A stretch of 64,000 nucleotides of DNA from positions 62,001 through 126,000 of the forward strand of contig NZ_JAZGLW010000002.1 of NCBI RefSeq assembly GCF_036409155.1. Direction: 5' to 3'. A model generated the notes under the pieces. That model did not search any database, was not told where the DNA came from, and saw nothing but the letters and a program-made list of their open reading frames with translations. Position 1 is the first letter of the stretch. Every line of letters starts with the position of its first letter. This document shows, one piece after another, positions 17,112 through 26,745 of the stretch. This DNA comes from Mycobacterium sp. 050128 (GTDB taxonomy: Bacteria; Actinomycetota; Actinomycetes; Mycobacteriales; Mycobacteriaceae). A program made the position numbers and the translations under genes.

Positions 17112-17687
17112 TCAGATCGGGTCGAATTGTGAGATCAGCCAACGTCCGTCGATCTTGTCGAGGGTCACACGGACGCTGGATGCGGTGTTGGTCGGCGCGT
17201 TCTGGCCGACGATGACGGTCTGGTTCACGAAGAGCAGCACGACGGCGTGGTCCGTGGCGGCCGATACCGACGCGGCGCCGGGGACGGTGGCCACCGCGGA
17301 GATCTGCTTCTGCTTCGAACCGGGGATCACCACGTCGTGCGTCAGTTTCGTGTAGGCGTTCAGGAATGTACCGGTCAGCCGGCCCTGCGCTGCCTCGAGA
17401 TCCTGCTGCACGGTGTCGGGCCGATAGGACAGCAGCGCGACGGTGCCGTCGGTCGCGGCCTGCACGGATTGCGCACGGGCAGCGGCGTCGTCGTGCACGC
17501 AGGCCGCCCGCCATTTCAGATGACCCGCGCCGCCGGCCAGTGACAACGCCAGCGCGGGCAACAGCGCGTAGGCGATCAGCCGCGACCAGCCGATACGGCG
17601 CCGCGCCGGGCTCCGATCGGTTTCCGGCGTGTCGGCGGTTTCGGTGTCAGAACGCTCGCCCACCGGTGGCGAGTCCAGCGCGCTCAC
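17112..17687 (-). CDS. Mce-associated membrane protein (Mas type, Rv1973-like)
   Basis: 191 residues. The GTG at 17687 overlaps the upstream stop as GTGA, which fixes the start; a longer frame to 17756 is rejected. A basic cytoplasmic head (to about residue 35) is followed by one transmembrane helix (ARLIAYALLPALALSLAGGAG-like stretch, about 38-56) and a periplasmic domain of the Mce-associated/NTF2-like fold: AQGRLTGTFLNAYTKLTHDVVIPGSKQ, ending GRWLISQFDPI. Mas proteins stabilise or assist Mce complexes (known for OmamA/Rv0199-type proteins). Confidence 0.8.
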   Translation of the reverse strand: MSALDSPPVGERSDTETADTPETDRSPARRRIGWSRLIAYALLPALALSLAGGAGHLKWRAACVHDDAAARAQSVQAATDGTVALLSYRPDTVQQDLEAAQGRLTGTFLNAYTKLTHDVVIPGSKQKQISAVATVPGAASVSAATDHAVVLLFVNQTVIVGQNAPTNTASSVRVTLDKIDGRWLISQFDPI

Positions 17688-18286
17688 GGCACGAATCCGA
17701 CATTGGAGACCTTCACCTGATCCCCCACCTTCTGCACGGTGATCCGCATCCGCCACACCCGCGGAACCGGGTCGCTTTCACCGGCATTCGAGGTCTGCAC
17801 GGACACCGCAACCAGCGCGTCGGCGCCGCCGACGTGCTGCGCCTCAAGGCCCGCCTCGGTGATGGTGCCGACCGTGACGGCCTTGGCTTGCTGCAGTACC
17901 TCGATGAACGGCTGTGAGCGCTTGGAGAAGTCGTTGTAGAACTCGCCCGTCGCCCCGTCCAGAATGCGATGCACATCGGCGTCGGCATGCCGATAGTCGA
18001 TGGTCGTCAGGTTCAGCGCGCCCTGCCGGGCCGCGTGCAGCAACTGACTGCGCTCGGCCTGCCCCTGCTGTGCCTGGTGAACACGAAAGCCCAACCAGCA
18101 CAACAGCACCGCCAGTGCAACGGCGACGGCCACACCGAACAGTGCCGCGTAATGCGGCGCGGATCGTTTCAGCCGGGTCGGCGGCGCGGCATCCGCCTTT
18201 GCCGCATCGGGTTCGACGTGTTGGTCCCCGGGATCGGCCTCGAGGTGCTCGACGTGCACCTGTTCCGACTCAGTCAGTAGCGACAT
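17684..18286 (-). CDS. Mce-associated membrane protein (Mas type, Rv1972-like)
   Basis: 200 residues. The Met at 18286 is chosen because GGAGG lies 6-10 bases upstream, within the longer frame that starts at 18307. Acidic cytoplasmic head (about 1-45), one transmembrane helix (about 48-66, YAALFGVAVAVALAVLLCWL), then a periplasmic NTF2-like domain with DATGEFYNDFSKRSQPF-like and GRVWRMRITVQKVGDQVKVSNVGFVP-like segments. Tandem arrangement with its paralogue at 17112 by GTGA overlap matches the end of mce3 in M. tuberculosis. The gap to mce3F is 45 bp. Confidence 0.8.
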   Translation of the reverse strand: MSLLTESEQVHVEHLEADPGDQHVEPDAAKADAAPPTRLKRSAPHYAALFGVAVAVALAVLLCWLGFRVHQAQQGQAERSQLLHAARQGALNLTTIDYRHADADVHRILDGATGEFYNDFSKRSQPFIEVLQQAKAVTVGTITEAGLEAQHVGGADALVAVSVQTSNAGESDPVPRVWRMRITVQKVGDQVKVSNVGFVP

Positions 18287-18331
18287 ACCGTCCTCCATCC
18301 GCATCATGCTGGGTGAGTCTTGTCATCACCG

Positions 18332-19759
18332 TCAGTTCCCCGGCGGCAGCAGCATCGATTGCCATGTCTTGTCTTTCGGCGCGGTTTGAGCCAGGTCGGA
18401 TCGCGTGTATTGACGCCCGTCGGGCCCGGTGTAGGTGCCGGTCGCCGGGTCGTACTGAGCGGCCGCGATTGGCGGCGCCGGCCCGGGCGGCAGCTGCGGG
18501 ATGTCCTGACCGCTCAACGTGGCGTTGGGGTCGCCCTTCCAGTTGTAGCCGTCGTTGAGCGGCACATACTGTTCGTTGCTCTCACACATTTTCACGGTCG
18601 GCGCGCGCTTGCCGGGCACGGTTTCACAGGGGATGTTCCGGGCGCCACGAACATTGAGCTGCGAATCCTGCGGGACTCGGCAGTATAGGTCGCCGGCCGG
18701 GCGGCCCGGGTAGTCTTCGGCCGAGGCGACGCGCTGCTGTTGGGCCGGAAGGAATCCCGTGGTGCACGGTGGCGGCAGGTTGAGGTTCAGATTGAAGCTC
18801 AGATACTGACCGCGGTAGGCCTGCTTGGTGTTCAGGTTGGCGAGAATGCCGGCCTGCTCGGCACCGATCGACATCGGGAATACCACCAGCAATTGCTCGA
18901 GGTCATTTTGATAGGTGAGGGCGACCTGGCCGACGCTGACCAGGTTCGCCAGCAGGATCGGCAAGGTGGGTTGCACGCGCTCGATCAGTTGACGTACCTC
19001 CCCCAAGGCGGGCCCGCCCTGATCGATGACGTTGGCCACAGTTGAATCGTGGGTTTGCAATTCAGTGGTGACCGTGGCCAGGTGTGATGCCCACCCGGCA
19101 ATCGCGTCCGACGTGTGGTTCTGCGAATCGAGTACCGGCTGCGCCTGGTCGATCAGCGCCGTCAGCGGGTCGAGATTCTTACGAGCATCGCTCGCCAGAT
19201 CCGAGGTGCCGACGATCAGCCGGGAAAGCTCCGGACCGAGCCCGCCCACCGCGGTGTACGACTCGTCGACGACGGTCTTTAAGTTCTCGTGTGGGATGGC
19301 GCCCAGCGCCGTATTCGCCGCGCCGAGAAGGGCGTTGATGTCGGGCGGCACCGAGGTATCAGCCAGCGCAATGACGTCGCCGTCCTTCAGCGGGCGCGAC
19401 GTCGCGTTGCGGGGCAACAGCTCCACATAGGATTCGCCGATCGCCGTGTGGCTGTGCACCTCGGCTTTGAGGTCCGACGGAATGTCGATACCGGACTTCA
19501 GGGAAAGCACTGCCTGCACGCCGGTGTCGGTCAGGCCCACCGATTCCACCCGGCCGACTTCGAAGCCGCGATAGGTGACGTTGCCGGTGCCATAGAGCCG
19601 GCCGGATTCCGGGAGCTCCATCGTCACCGTGTAACGGCCGACGCCGAACAACATGGTCGGCAGCTTGACGAAGTGCAGGAAGGTGATCGCCAGCACGGCC
19701 AGCGCAATCACGGTGAAAACGGCCAGCTGCACGATGATTCGTCGCGGTAGATGCAGCAT
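18332..19759 (-). CDS. mce3F: Mce3F, MCE-family lipid-transport protein
   Basis: 475 residues: one N-terminal membrane helix (about 8-28), an MCE domain (about 36-118, including GRLYGTGNVTYRGFEVGRVESV and YVELLP), a long helical needle-forming region, and a Pro-rich tail with paired Cys. MceA-F subunits are thought to form a hetero-hexameric periplasmic tunnel carrying lipids to the YrbE permease. The ATG directly abuts the mce3E stop. Last of the six mce genes, followed by two Mas genes. The mce3 identity rests on synteny with mce3R and mel2. Confidence 0.85.
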   Translation of the reverse strand: MLHLPRRIIVQLAVFTVIALAVLAITFLHFVKLPTMLFGVGRYTVTMELPESGRLYGTGNVTYRGFEVGRVESVGLTDTGVQAVLSLKSGIDIPSDLKAEVHSHTAIGESYVELLPRNATSRPLKDGDVIALADTSVPPDINALLGAANTALGAIPHENLKTVVDESYTAVGGLGPELSRLIVGTSDLASDARKNLDPLTALIDQAQPVLDSQNHTSDAIAGWASHLATVTTELQTHDSTVANVIDQGGPALGEVRQLIERVQPTLPILLANLVSVGQVALTYQNDLEQLLVVFPMSIGAEQAGILANLNTKQAYRGQYLSFNLNLNLPPPCTTGFLPAQQQRVASAEDYPGRPAGDLYCRVPQDSQLNVRGARNIPCETVPGKRAPTVKMCESNEQYVPLNDGYNWKGDPNATLSGQDIPQLPPGPAPPIAAAQYDPATGTYTGPDGRQYTRSDLAQTAPKDKTWQSMLLPPGN

Positions 19760-20905
19760 CTAGGGCCCCTGATCCCAGCGATACGGCGTGGTCAGCGGAT
19801 TGCCGGGGGTGCCCCGATAGCCCGCGGTGCACGGGCTGGGGAACTGGCCGATGGTACGACCCCACTGCAGCTCCAGCTGGGTCAGGTGACACTCCCATCG
19901 AGTGCCGGTCAACAGACCCTGGTCGATTCGGCTGAGCGTGAGGTCGACGATCGCGGTCAGGTTGGCGTAGTCGCCGCGCTGGAAATTCTGGAACGTCTCG
20001 TTCGGAAACGGGAAGGTCGCCAGCAGGGAAAGCGATCGTGTCAGGGCCGGTCCCGCGTTGGCGAGGGATTCCAGCACCGGCCCGACTTGATGTAGCTCCT
20101 TGATCAGATTCGTCTTGGTCTTGTTGACCGAATCAACGGTCAGGGCACTGAATTTGCTCAATTGGTCCGCCGCAGCGACGAGTTTGTCGCGCTCCTCGTT
20201 GAGCACCGCGAGGGCATCGGGGACGGTCGCCAAAGCGCGGTCCAGCACCGGTTGCTGGGCGGCGAACTTGCCGACCACGCGGTTCAGGCTTTCCGTCGCC
20301 GCGATGATGTCGCCGGACTGGTCGTTGAGGTTGGCCGAGAATTTGTCCAGCTGCGAGATCAAACTGCGCACGTCGTGTTCACGACCGCGAAACGCCGTGC
20401 TCAACGCCTCGGTGATGTCCTGTACCTGACCCAGGCCGCCCCCGTTGAGCACCAACGACAGCGCCGCCAGGGTCTGCTCGGTGCTGGGGTAGGCGCCGCC
20501 GTGCGCCAGCGGAATGACGGAGCCGTCGCGCAGTTGTCCTTGTGGCGCTTCGTCTTTCGGCGGGTTCAGTTCGATGTGGTAGGAGCCTAGCAAGCTGGTG
20601 GTGCCGATCTTGGCCGTCGCGTTGGCGGGCAGGGCGACGCCACCGCCAAGCTGCATGGTCACCAATGCATGCCAGCCTTGACGCTCGATTTTCGTCACGT
20701 GGCCGATCGTGACGTCGGCAACGCGGACGCGTGAGTTCGGTTGAATGTTGTTCACGTCCGGCATTTGCGCCTGGATCACAAACGACCCCGGCCCTTCGCC
20801 CTGGGTTCCGGGCAGCGGCAACGAATTCAGTCCCTGCCAACCGCAGCCGGATATCGCGAACCCAACCGCCAACAGACTCGCCGCGCAATCGCGCACGGTT
20901 CTCAT
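19760..20905 (-). CDS. mce3E: Mce3E lipoprotein (LprM-like)
   Basis: 381-residue MCE-family lipoprotein. Signal peptide with lipobox ISGC (acylated Cys21), an MCE domain (about 38-115, QMPDVNNIQPNSRVRVADVTIGHV) and a helical domain. In every mycobacterial mce operon the fifth mce gene encodes the lipoprotein subunit, and this one keeps that place. The ATG shares one base with the mce3D stop (TGATG), and the stop abuts mce3F. It would anchor the Mce tunnel to the outer face of the inner membrane. Confidence 0.85.
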   Translation of the reverse strand: MRTVRDCAASLLAVGFAISGCGWQGLNSLPLPGTQGEGPGSFVIQAQMPDVNNIQPNSRVRVADVTIGHVTKIERQGWHALVTMQLGGGVALPANATAKIGTTSLLGSYHIELNPPKDEAPQGQLRDGSVIPLAHGGAYPSTEQTLAALSLVLNGGGLGQVQDITEALSTAFRGREHDVRSLISQLDKFSANLNDQSGDIIAATESLNRVVGKFAAQQPVLDRALATVPDALAVLNEERDKLVAAADQLSKFSALTVDSVNKTKTNLIKELHQVGPVLESLANAGPALTRSLSLLATFPFPNETFQNFQRGDYANLTAIVDLTLSRIDQGLLTGTRWECHLTQLELQWGRTIGQFPSPCTAGYRGTPGNPLTTPYRWDQGP

Positions 20906-22194
20906 CAGCCACCCCCGGGCGGCATCATCATGCCGCGCAGGCCCGCGGCGGGGTCGGTCGGCACCGTCGCGTCCACCGGCGGGCCGGGAGCCGGTGGTGG
21001 CGCGTTCGTCGCGGGCGGAACGAAGTCGGGCCGCATCGAATCCTCGCTGTAGGTCACCTCATTGGGCCTCGCCTGCGCCCCGATGAAGAGGTTCTCGCCA
21101 ATCGGCGGGTAGTTGTATTGACGGTTCTTCACGATCGGCGCCATGTACTGCGCGCAGAGTTTCGCCGCCTGCTCGCCTCCCAACCGCGAGGCGGCCTGAA
21201 TTGCGCCGCACAGGAACGCGATTGGGTTCGCCATGTTGTTGCCGGCCAGGGCGCCGGTCAGCGCACCGTTGGATGGCTCAAAGATGTTGTTGAAATTCTG
21301 CAATACCGTCGGGCTGATGTGCAGGGTCTGCTTGATGTCGTCGAGGCTGTCGACCAGCACCTTGCTGATCGACGTGAGCCTGTCCGATGTGGTGCCGATC
21401 GCCTCGCGGTTGTCGGCGGCGAAGCTCTGCACATCTGCGACAACCGCGTTGAGGTCCTCGGCCGCTTGAGCGACTTTGTTGGGATCATCGGCCAGCAGCG
21501 AGGACGCCGAGGCCAGGTTCGAGTTGAGCTGCTCGAGCAGATCCGCGCTGTCGTGCAACGCCGTCACCAGTGTCGACAGATTCTTCAGGGTGGAGAAGAT
21601 GTCCTTGCTGTGGTCGCCGAGCGCCGAAATTGCCTGCGACAGCTTGATAATGGCGTCGCGGATGGTAGGTCCTTGCCCGCGCAGGTTGTCGGCGGCGGTG
21701 TTGATGAGTGCACCCAGCGTGCTCACATTGCCCGGCCGGGTGGGCTTCAACAATTCGGTCAACCGCTGAACTTGTGCGCGTAGGTCGTCCCACTCGACCG
21801 GTACCACGGTGCGGTCCTGCGGTATCACCGCCCCGTCGGCCATGGTGGGCCCGCCGGCATAGGGCGGCGTCAACTGAATCGCACGGCCCGACACCAGTTG
21901 GGGCGACAGGATCGCCGCCGTGGCGTTGGCGGGGACTCGGTACCTACGGTCGAACGAGAAGGTGATCTTGGACCGCAGTGGCTGTGGCTCGATCTTGAGG
22001 ATGGCGCCAACTGGCACGCCCCGGATGCGCACGTCGTCCCCGGCAAACACGCCGTTGCTGTTGTCGAAGTACGCGACCACGACGATGCGGGCGGCCGCAC
22101 CCGCGCTTCTCATCGCTACGATCACGCCCGCGACGAGCACCAGGATGAGGGTGGTCGCCAACACGGTTCGAGACCGCCGGAGTTTCGTTGTCAC
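20905..22194 (-). CDS. mce3D: Mce3D, MCE-family protein
   Basis: 429 residues. The GTG at 22194 overlaps the mce3C stop as GTGA; the longer frame (to 22317) has a Pro/Arg-rich lead that is the antisense of the mce3C tail, so it is rejected. One membrane helix (about 9-28), an MCE domain (about 38-115, FAGDDVRIRGVPVGAILKIE), a helical region rich in Leu/Asn, and a Pro-rich C-terminus ending MMMPPGGG. Subunit of the Mce3 complex. Confidence 0.85.
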   Translation of the reverse strand: MTTKLRRSRTVLATTLILVLVAGVIVAMRSAGAAARIVVVAYFDNSNGVFAGDDVRIRGVPVGAILKIEPQPLRSKITFSFDRRYRVPANATAAILSPQLVSGRAIQLTPPYAGGPTMADGAVIPQDRTVVPVEWDDLRAQVQRLTELLKPTRPGNVSTLGALINTAADNLRGQGPTIRDAIIKLSQAISALGDHSKDIFSTLKNLSTLVTALHDSADLLEQLNSNLASASSLLADDPNKVAQAAEDLNAVVADVQSFAADNREAIGTTSDRLTSISKVLVDSLDDIKQTLHISPTVLQNFNNIFEPSNGALTGALAGNNMANPIAFLCGAIQAASRLGGEQAAKLCAQYMAPIVKNRQYNYPPIGENLFIGAQARPNEVTYSEDSMRPDFVPPATNAPPPAPGPPVDATVPTDPAAGLRGMMMPPGGG

Positions 22195-23462
22195 CGTTGG
22201 CCTCCCGGCGCCAACGCTGGTGGCCCGGGCGGTGGACCGCCGGGCGGCGGGGCCGGCTGCGGCTCCCGGTAGGGATAGCAGCCGGGGCCGGGCAACGGCA
22301 CCCCGGGTGGACCGCACGGATGATCGCCGGGGTTGCCGGTGATCGCATCGGGAAGATTCAACCGCGGCTCGCCGGCCTGGCCCGTCCGCGGATAAGGGAT
22401 CGGCAACGCCGGGGTTCCGGGCTGGCCGGTCGGCGGGTCCGTCAGCTGCGACGGCAGCAGGGTCGCCGGATCCAGCCCCAGGTCGGAGAACGCGGCGCTG
22501 ACGAACGGCTGAACGAACTGTCCCGGCAGCAGATTCACCACATAAGCCTTGAAAAACGGGCCCGACGACAGCGATTCGCCCAGCGACATGACGTAGCTGT
22601 TGATCAGCGGAATGGCCTTGCGTACCTGTTCTTTTCGGCTCTCAACGATTGCCAGAACGCCGTTGAGCTTGTCCAGGGTCGGCCGCAGCTGCTGGCGGTT
22701 CTCGGCGATAAATCCTTGCAATTGCCGCGAGACCGCCGAGATATTCGTCCAGATTTGATCCAGCGCGGAGCTTTGTGTCCGCAGCTGCGCCAACACCGCA
22801 TTGGTGTCGCGCACCAACGTGACGATCTCGTCGGTCCGTTTGGCCAGCACCCCGGTGGCTTTGGCCGCGTTGTCTAGCAGGCCACGCAGTTGAGCGTCGC
22901 GCTCGTCGAGCGTTTGGGCGAGGCGGGCCACTCCTTTGAGGGCATTCCGGAAATCCGCCGGGGTGTCGGCGAAGGTCTGCGCCATGGTGTCCAGCGATTC
23001 GGACAGCCGGTTGGTGTTCAGTCCACTGATCGTGGTGGCCAAATCGCCGAGTGCGTCCGGCAATTGGTAGGGCGACGTCGTCCGATCGATCGGGATGGGT
23101 CCCTCGAGCCGGCCCTCGCCCCGCGGCATCACGTCGAGGAACTTGCTGCCCAGCAGGCCTTTGGTTTTGATCGCCACCTCGGTGCGGTTGCCCAGCCGAA
23201 TGTTGTCGTCAACGTTGAATGTCACCCGCACGCCGGGCCCGTCGAGCTCGATGCTGGATACCTTGCCCACCGGGTAGCCCGAGACTTCTACCGTATTGTC
23301 GGTTCGCAGCCCGCCCGCGTCCGCGAAATACGCGGAGACGGTCTTGCCCTGATCGAGGAATGGCAGGTTCTGGTATTGCAGTGCGGCCACCACCATTGCG
23401 GTGATTGCCACGATGCCGACGGCGCCGATGGCCAGCCGGTTGCGTTCGCCGAATGATTTCAT
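22191..23462 (-). CDS. mce3C: Mce3C, MCE-family protein
   Basis: 423 residues. The ATG at 23462 overlaps the mce3B stop (ATGA), supporting this start over the Met 12 bases upstream. A membrane helix (about 11-28), an MCE domain (about 36-114, with GGLRTDNTVEVSGYPVGKVSSIEL and LGSKFLDVMP), a helical domain, then about 85 residues very rich in Pro and Gly. MceC proteins typically carry such a Pro-rich tail. Part of the Mce3 importer. Confidence 0.85.
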   Translation of the reverse strand: MKSFGERNRLAIGAVGIVAITAMVVAALQYQNLPFLDQGKTVSAYFADAGGLRTDNTVEVSGYPVGKVSSIELDGPGVRVTFNVDDNIRLGNRTEVAIKTKGLLGSKFLDVMPRGEGRLEGPIPIDRTTSPYQLPDALGDLATTISGLNTNRLSESLDTMAQTFADTPADFRNALKGVARLAQTLDERDAQLRGLLDNAAKATGVLAKRTDEIVTLVRDTNAVLAQLRTQSSALDQIWTNISAVSRQLQGFIAENRQQLRPTLDKLNGVLAIVESRKEQVRKAIPLINSYVMSLGESLSSGPFFKAYVVNLLPGQFVQPFVSAAFSDLGLDPATLLPSQLTDPPTGQPGTPALPIPYPRTGQAGEPRLNLPDAITGNPGDHPCGPPGVPLPGPGCYPYREPQPAPPPGGPPPGPPALAPGGQR

Positions 23463-24487
23463 TTCGGTGCACACCGTCCGGTGGCCTGACCGGCGACCTT
23501 GATGTAGACGGGTTGGCCGCCCTTACCGTTGACCTTGAGCACGACGTCGCACAGGTAGAACGCGAAGAAGTCGCCGTACATGCCCTGGCGAACGAGCGCC
23601 TGGTACTTGTCCGGCAGCGTGTTGAGCAGATTGTCGAGGTAGTCGCGATCGGCGAGAGCGATGTCGGCGACCCGATCGGTCTCGTGCACCACCTTCGAAA
23701 ACGGCGCGCGAGCTTGCGACAGCAAGTCGGTGATCGAGCCGGCCGCCGCGTTCGTGTAGGCCACTGCATTGGAGATGTCGGTCTTGTGTTCGGCGAGCCC
23801 GTGCACCAATTGCGACAACGACACCACCGCTTTGTCCAACCGATCGCTTTGGCCCCCAAGCGAACCCAAAACCACGTTGAGGTTGTTGACGACCTGTCCG
23901 ATCAGCTGATCGCGGTCCGCCAAGGTGTTGGTCACCGCGGCGGCCTGACCGAGAAATGACGTGATCGTGGGACCCTGCCCCTGAAACATCTGCAATAGCT
24001 GTTCGCTGAGCGCGTTCACCTGCTGGGGGTTCAGTGCACGAAACAGTGGCTTGAAACCACCGATCAGGGCATCGAGATCCAGCGCAGGCTTGGTGCGGGC
24101 GAGCGGAATCGTTTGGCGCGGAGCAAGTATGGCCAGTCCGCCGACGCCTTCTTCCAGCGCCAGGTAGCGGTCGCCGAACAGGTTGTCGTATCGGATCACC
24201 GCCTCGGTTCCCTGTGTCAGGGTCACCGAATTGTCGGCCGTGAACTCAACGCGCACCGTCGCGTCCGGGTTGATGGAGATCTTTTCGACCTTGCCGACCT
24301 CGACGCCGGCGATGCGCACCAGCTTGCCCTCCCTGAGGTTGGACACGTTGGTAAACTCGGCGTAGTACGTCTTGCCGTCACCGAAACGCGCTTCGCCGAA
24401 GACGGCAAACAGTAACCCGCCGGTCAGCAGGCACACCGACAGGAAGATTCCCAGGCGCAGTGCGACGCCTTTCAGGTTCTCCTGCAT
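23459..24487 (-). CDS. mce3B: Mce3B, MCE-family protein
   Basis: 342 residues, the same length I recall for M. tuberculosis Mce3B. The ATG at 24487 has GGAGAGGAA just upstream; the frame beyond is antisense to the mce3A tail. A membrane helix (about 9-30), an MCE domain (about 40-118, NVSNLREGKLVRIAGVEVGKVEKI, then FGDRYLAL), and a helical C-domain without a Pro-rich tail; two Cys near the C-terminus (YLCDVV, GRCAPK) may pair. Confidence 0.85.
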   Translation of the reverse strand: MQENLKGVALRLGIFLSVCLLTGGLLFAVFGEARFGDGKTYYAEFTNVSNLREGKLVRIAGVEVGKVEKISINPDATVRVEFTADNSVTLTQGTEAVIRYDNLFGDRYLALEEGVGGLAILAPRQTIPLARTKPALDLDALIGGFKPLFRALNPQQVNALSEQLLQMFQGQGPTITSFLGQAAAVTNTLADRDQLIGQVVNNLNVVLGSLGGQSDRLDKAVVSLSQLVHGLAEHKTDISNAVAYTNAAAGSITDLLSQARAPFSKVVHETDRVADIALADRDYLDNLLNTLPDKYQALVRQGMYGDFFAFYLCDVVLKVNGKGGQPVYIKVAGQATGRCAPK

Positions 24488-24527
24488 CGTTCCTCTCCTG
24501 CTTGGCTTTTGGTGGTCGTGTCCGGGG

Positions 24528-25883
24528 TCACGGCGGCGGTGGACCTGGCTCGGCGGGCGGCGGAGCAGGCGGCACCCCGGGCCACAGCGGTACTCCACCC
24601 GGTCCGTACAGCGCCGCGCCGTAGGGCGGCCCTCCGGGGTTCGGCCCGATCGCCGGCCCGGGAATGCACTGGCGGATCGAGGGCGGCTTGGGTTGCGCGC
24701 GTGTCACCGGGAAGTAGTCCGCCCAGCAGGGATGCCCGAGGCCGGGGTTGGGCCTGATATCGAGCCCGGTCCCCCACCCGGTGTTGGTGACCAGTTCGCG
24801 GACCGGGAAGTTCCTGCTGGCATCAGGCAGTGATCCGCACCCCGGCTTTCCACCGGGACCGCCCTTGGCCGCGACCAGCGGCACGTTGTCCGGAAAGACG
24901 TACGGGTCGTTGCCCAACAACAGTGCGACGTCGAGTTGCAGCGTGCGCCCGTCGGCACCACCCCACGCCGAATAGCCGCCGTTGTCGAGATACCACTTGG
25001 TGCCCTGCAGGAAGCAGGTGTACTCGGGGTTGTATTTGAGGAGCAGGTTCGTGGTCGGTTCGAGGATGTTGACCGATGCGACGAGATTATCTCTGCTGTA
25101 GCCAAGCAGATTGGCGCCGGAATTGGCTACGCCAATGACGTTGAGCAGCAATTTATCCAGTTGATTTGAGTGATTCACGACGGTCGTGCTGGTCGTACTT
25201 GCGGCATTCAGAATCGTCAGGATGTCCTGGGCGGCGGCACTATAGGTGTCGCCGAAGGTCTTAAGGGCATGCCAGTCCCCCCGGATCGTTTCGCTGCGCT
25301 CGTTGAGCGCCGCCAGCACGTCGTTGAGGTCGGTGGTGGCTTTGCCTATCCGCTCCCCCTGGCCGCGTACGGCGTCGGCTACCGCGGTCAGCACCGCGTT
25401 GAGTTTGAGCGGATCGATCATGTTGAGCAGGTCGACGACGTTCTCGAAGACGGTGTTGATCTCCGTGCTGACGTTCTTCGAATGTAGGACGGCCCCGGCG
25501 GACAACCGTGCGCGACTCGGATTCTGCGGTATCACCAGGTCGACGAACTTGGCGCCGAACGCGGTGGTGGCGCTGATCTGGGCCTCGACATTGGCTGGGA
25601 TGTAACGGATTTGATCGGGCTCGATCTCGAGCTTGAGGCGGGTCCCGTTCTTGTCGTCAGCGATCTGGTTGACCCGGCCCACCTGGACACCGCGCAGCAT
25701 CACCTTGGCGCCGGTATCCATCACCAGCCCGGACCGGTCCGCGGTCAGCGTCACCGGTACGTAGGACCGCAGGGTGCCGCTGAAGGACATCGCCGTCGCG
25801 AGGACAACCACACCGATCGCCCCCAACAGAATCAGCGTCCACCACGCGTCGTGCAGACGGTGTTTTCCGGGCCCGCGACTCAT
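24528..25883 (-). CDS. mce3A: Mce3A, MCE-family protein
   Basis: 451 residues. The ATG at 25883 lies 4 bases after the yrbE3B stop. A membrane helix (about 13-32), an MCE domain (about 41-118, with DTGAKVMLRGVQVGRVNQI and FGAKFVDLVIP), a helical domain and a C-terminal region with several Cys ending in a Pro-rich stretch (WPGVPPAPPPAEPGPPPP). First of the six MCE subunits. The ribosome site is weak, consistent with translational coupling. Confidence 0.85.
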   Translation of the reverse strand: MSRGPGKHRLHDAWWTLILLGAIGVVVLATAMSFSGTLRSYVPVTLTADRSGLVMDTGAKVMLRGVQVGRVNQIADDKNGTRLKLEIEPDQIRYIPANVEAQISATTAFGAKFVDLVIPQNPSRARLSAGAVLHSKNVSTEINTVFENVVDLLNMIDPLKLNAVLTAVADAVRGQGERIGKATTDLNDVLAALNERSETIRGDWHALKTFGDTYSAAAQDILTILNAASTTSTTVVNHSNQLDKLLLNVIGVANSGANLLGYSRDNLVASVNILEPTTNLLLKYNPEYTCFLQGTKWYLDNGGYSAWGGADGRTLQLDVALLLGNDPYVFPDNVPLVAAKGGPGGKPGCGSLPDASRNFPVRELVTNTGWGTGLDIRPNPGLGHPCWADYFPVTRAQPKPPSIRQCIPGPAIGPNPGGPPYGAALYGPGGVPLWPGVPPAPPPAEPGPPPP

Positions 25884-25887
25884 GCCA

Positions 25888-26736
25888 CTAGCTCGCCAGG
25901 TGGAAGTTAGGGGACTGGCCATAGATGGCCAGCGTCATGATGACGATCGCGATCGAGGCGAGAACCATCGAGGCGCGCACGGCGCGGCCGACGGCTTCGC
26001 CGACGCCGGCAGGCCCGCCGTGTGCGGTGTACCCGTAGTAGGTACACACCAGCATGATCATCAGCGAGACGACGACGACCTCGAACGACGACCACAGCAC
26101 ATCGGTCGGGCGCAGGAATGTGTTGAAGTAGTGGTCGTACACACCGGAGCCCTGCCCATAGACCGCCGTGGTCCCGATGCGGGCCGCGAGATAGGCCGTC
26201 ATGAGCCCGACGCAAAACAGCGGGATCGCCACCACCACTCCCGCCAGTACCCGTGTGCTGGCCAGGTAGCTGACGCTGCGGATCCCGATCACCTCGAGCG
26301 CATCGATTTCCTCGTTGATCCGCATCGCACCCAGCTGGGCGGTGGCGCCGGCGCCGACGGTGGCGGCCAGTGCGACCATGACGGTTCCCGGCTGAATCTC
26401 GCGGGTGTTGAAGAACGCGGATGCGAAGCCGGTCAGGGCTTCCACACCCACGGAGGCGAACTGGTTGTAGCCCTGCACCGCGACGATTGCGCCGGTCGTC
26501 ATCGCCAAGAACCCGACGATGACGACGGTACCGCCGATCACCGCGAGAGTCCCGACGCCCAAACCCATTTGCGCGATCACCCGCAGCAGCTCGCCTCGGT
26601 AGTGCATGACTGCGTCGGGGATCCCCGCGATGGTGCTGACATAGAATCGCACCTGCGAGCCCATTCGATTCCACTCGCCCGCAACAGATCTGGAAATGCG
26701 CTGTACGTTTGTTCTGCTCGGAACGCTGACCGTCAT
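25888..26736 (-). CDS. yrbE3B: YrbE3B, MlaE-type ABC permease subunit
   Basis: 282-residue integral membrane protein of the MlaE/YrbE permease family, with about six hydrophobic segments. The coupling-helix region with the conserved Glu-Glu-Leu/Ile-Asp-Ala sequence is visible as MRINEEIDALEVIGI, followed by the conserved VGTTAVYGQGSGVY region. It pairs with YrbE3A as the membrane channel under the Mce hexamer. The ATPase MceG is not encoded here; in mycobacteria a single unlinked mceG serves all mce systems. Confidence 0.85.
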   Translation of the reverse strand: MTVSVPSRTNVQRISRSVAGEWNRMGSQVRFYVSTIAGIPDAVMHYRGELLRVIAQMGLGVGTLAVIGGTVVIVGFLAMTTGAIVAVQGYNQFASVGVEALTGFASAFFNTREIQPGTVMVALAATVGAGATAQLGAMRINEEIDALEVIGIRSVSYLASTRVLAGVVVAIPLFCVGLMTAYLAARIGTTAVYGQGSGVYDHYFNTFLRPTDVLWSSFEVVVVSLMIMLVCTYYGYTAHGGPAGVGEAVGRAVRASMVLASIAIVIMTLAIYGQSPNFHLAS

Positions 26737-26745
26737 CGGTTCACC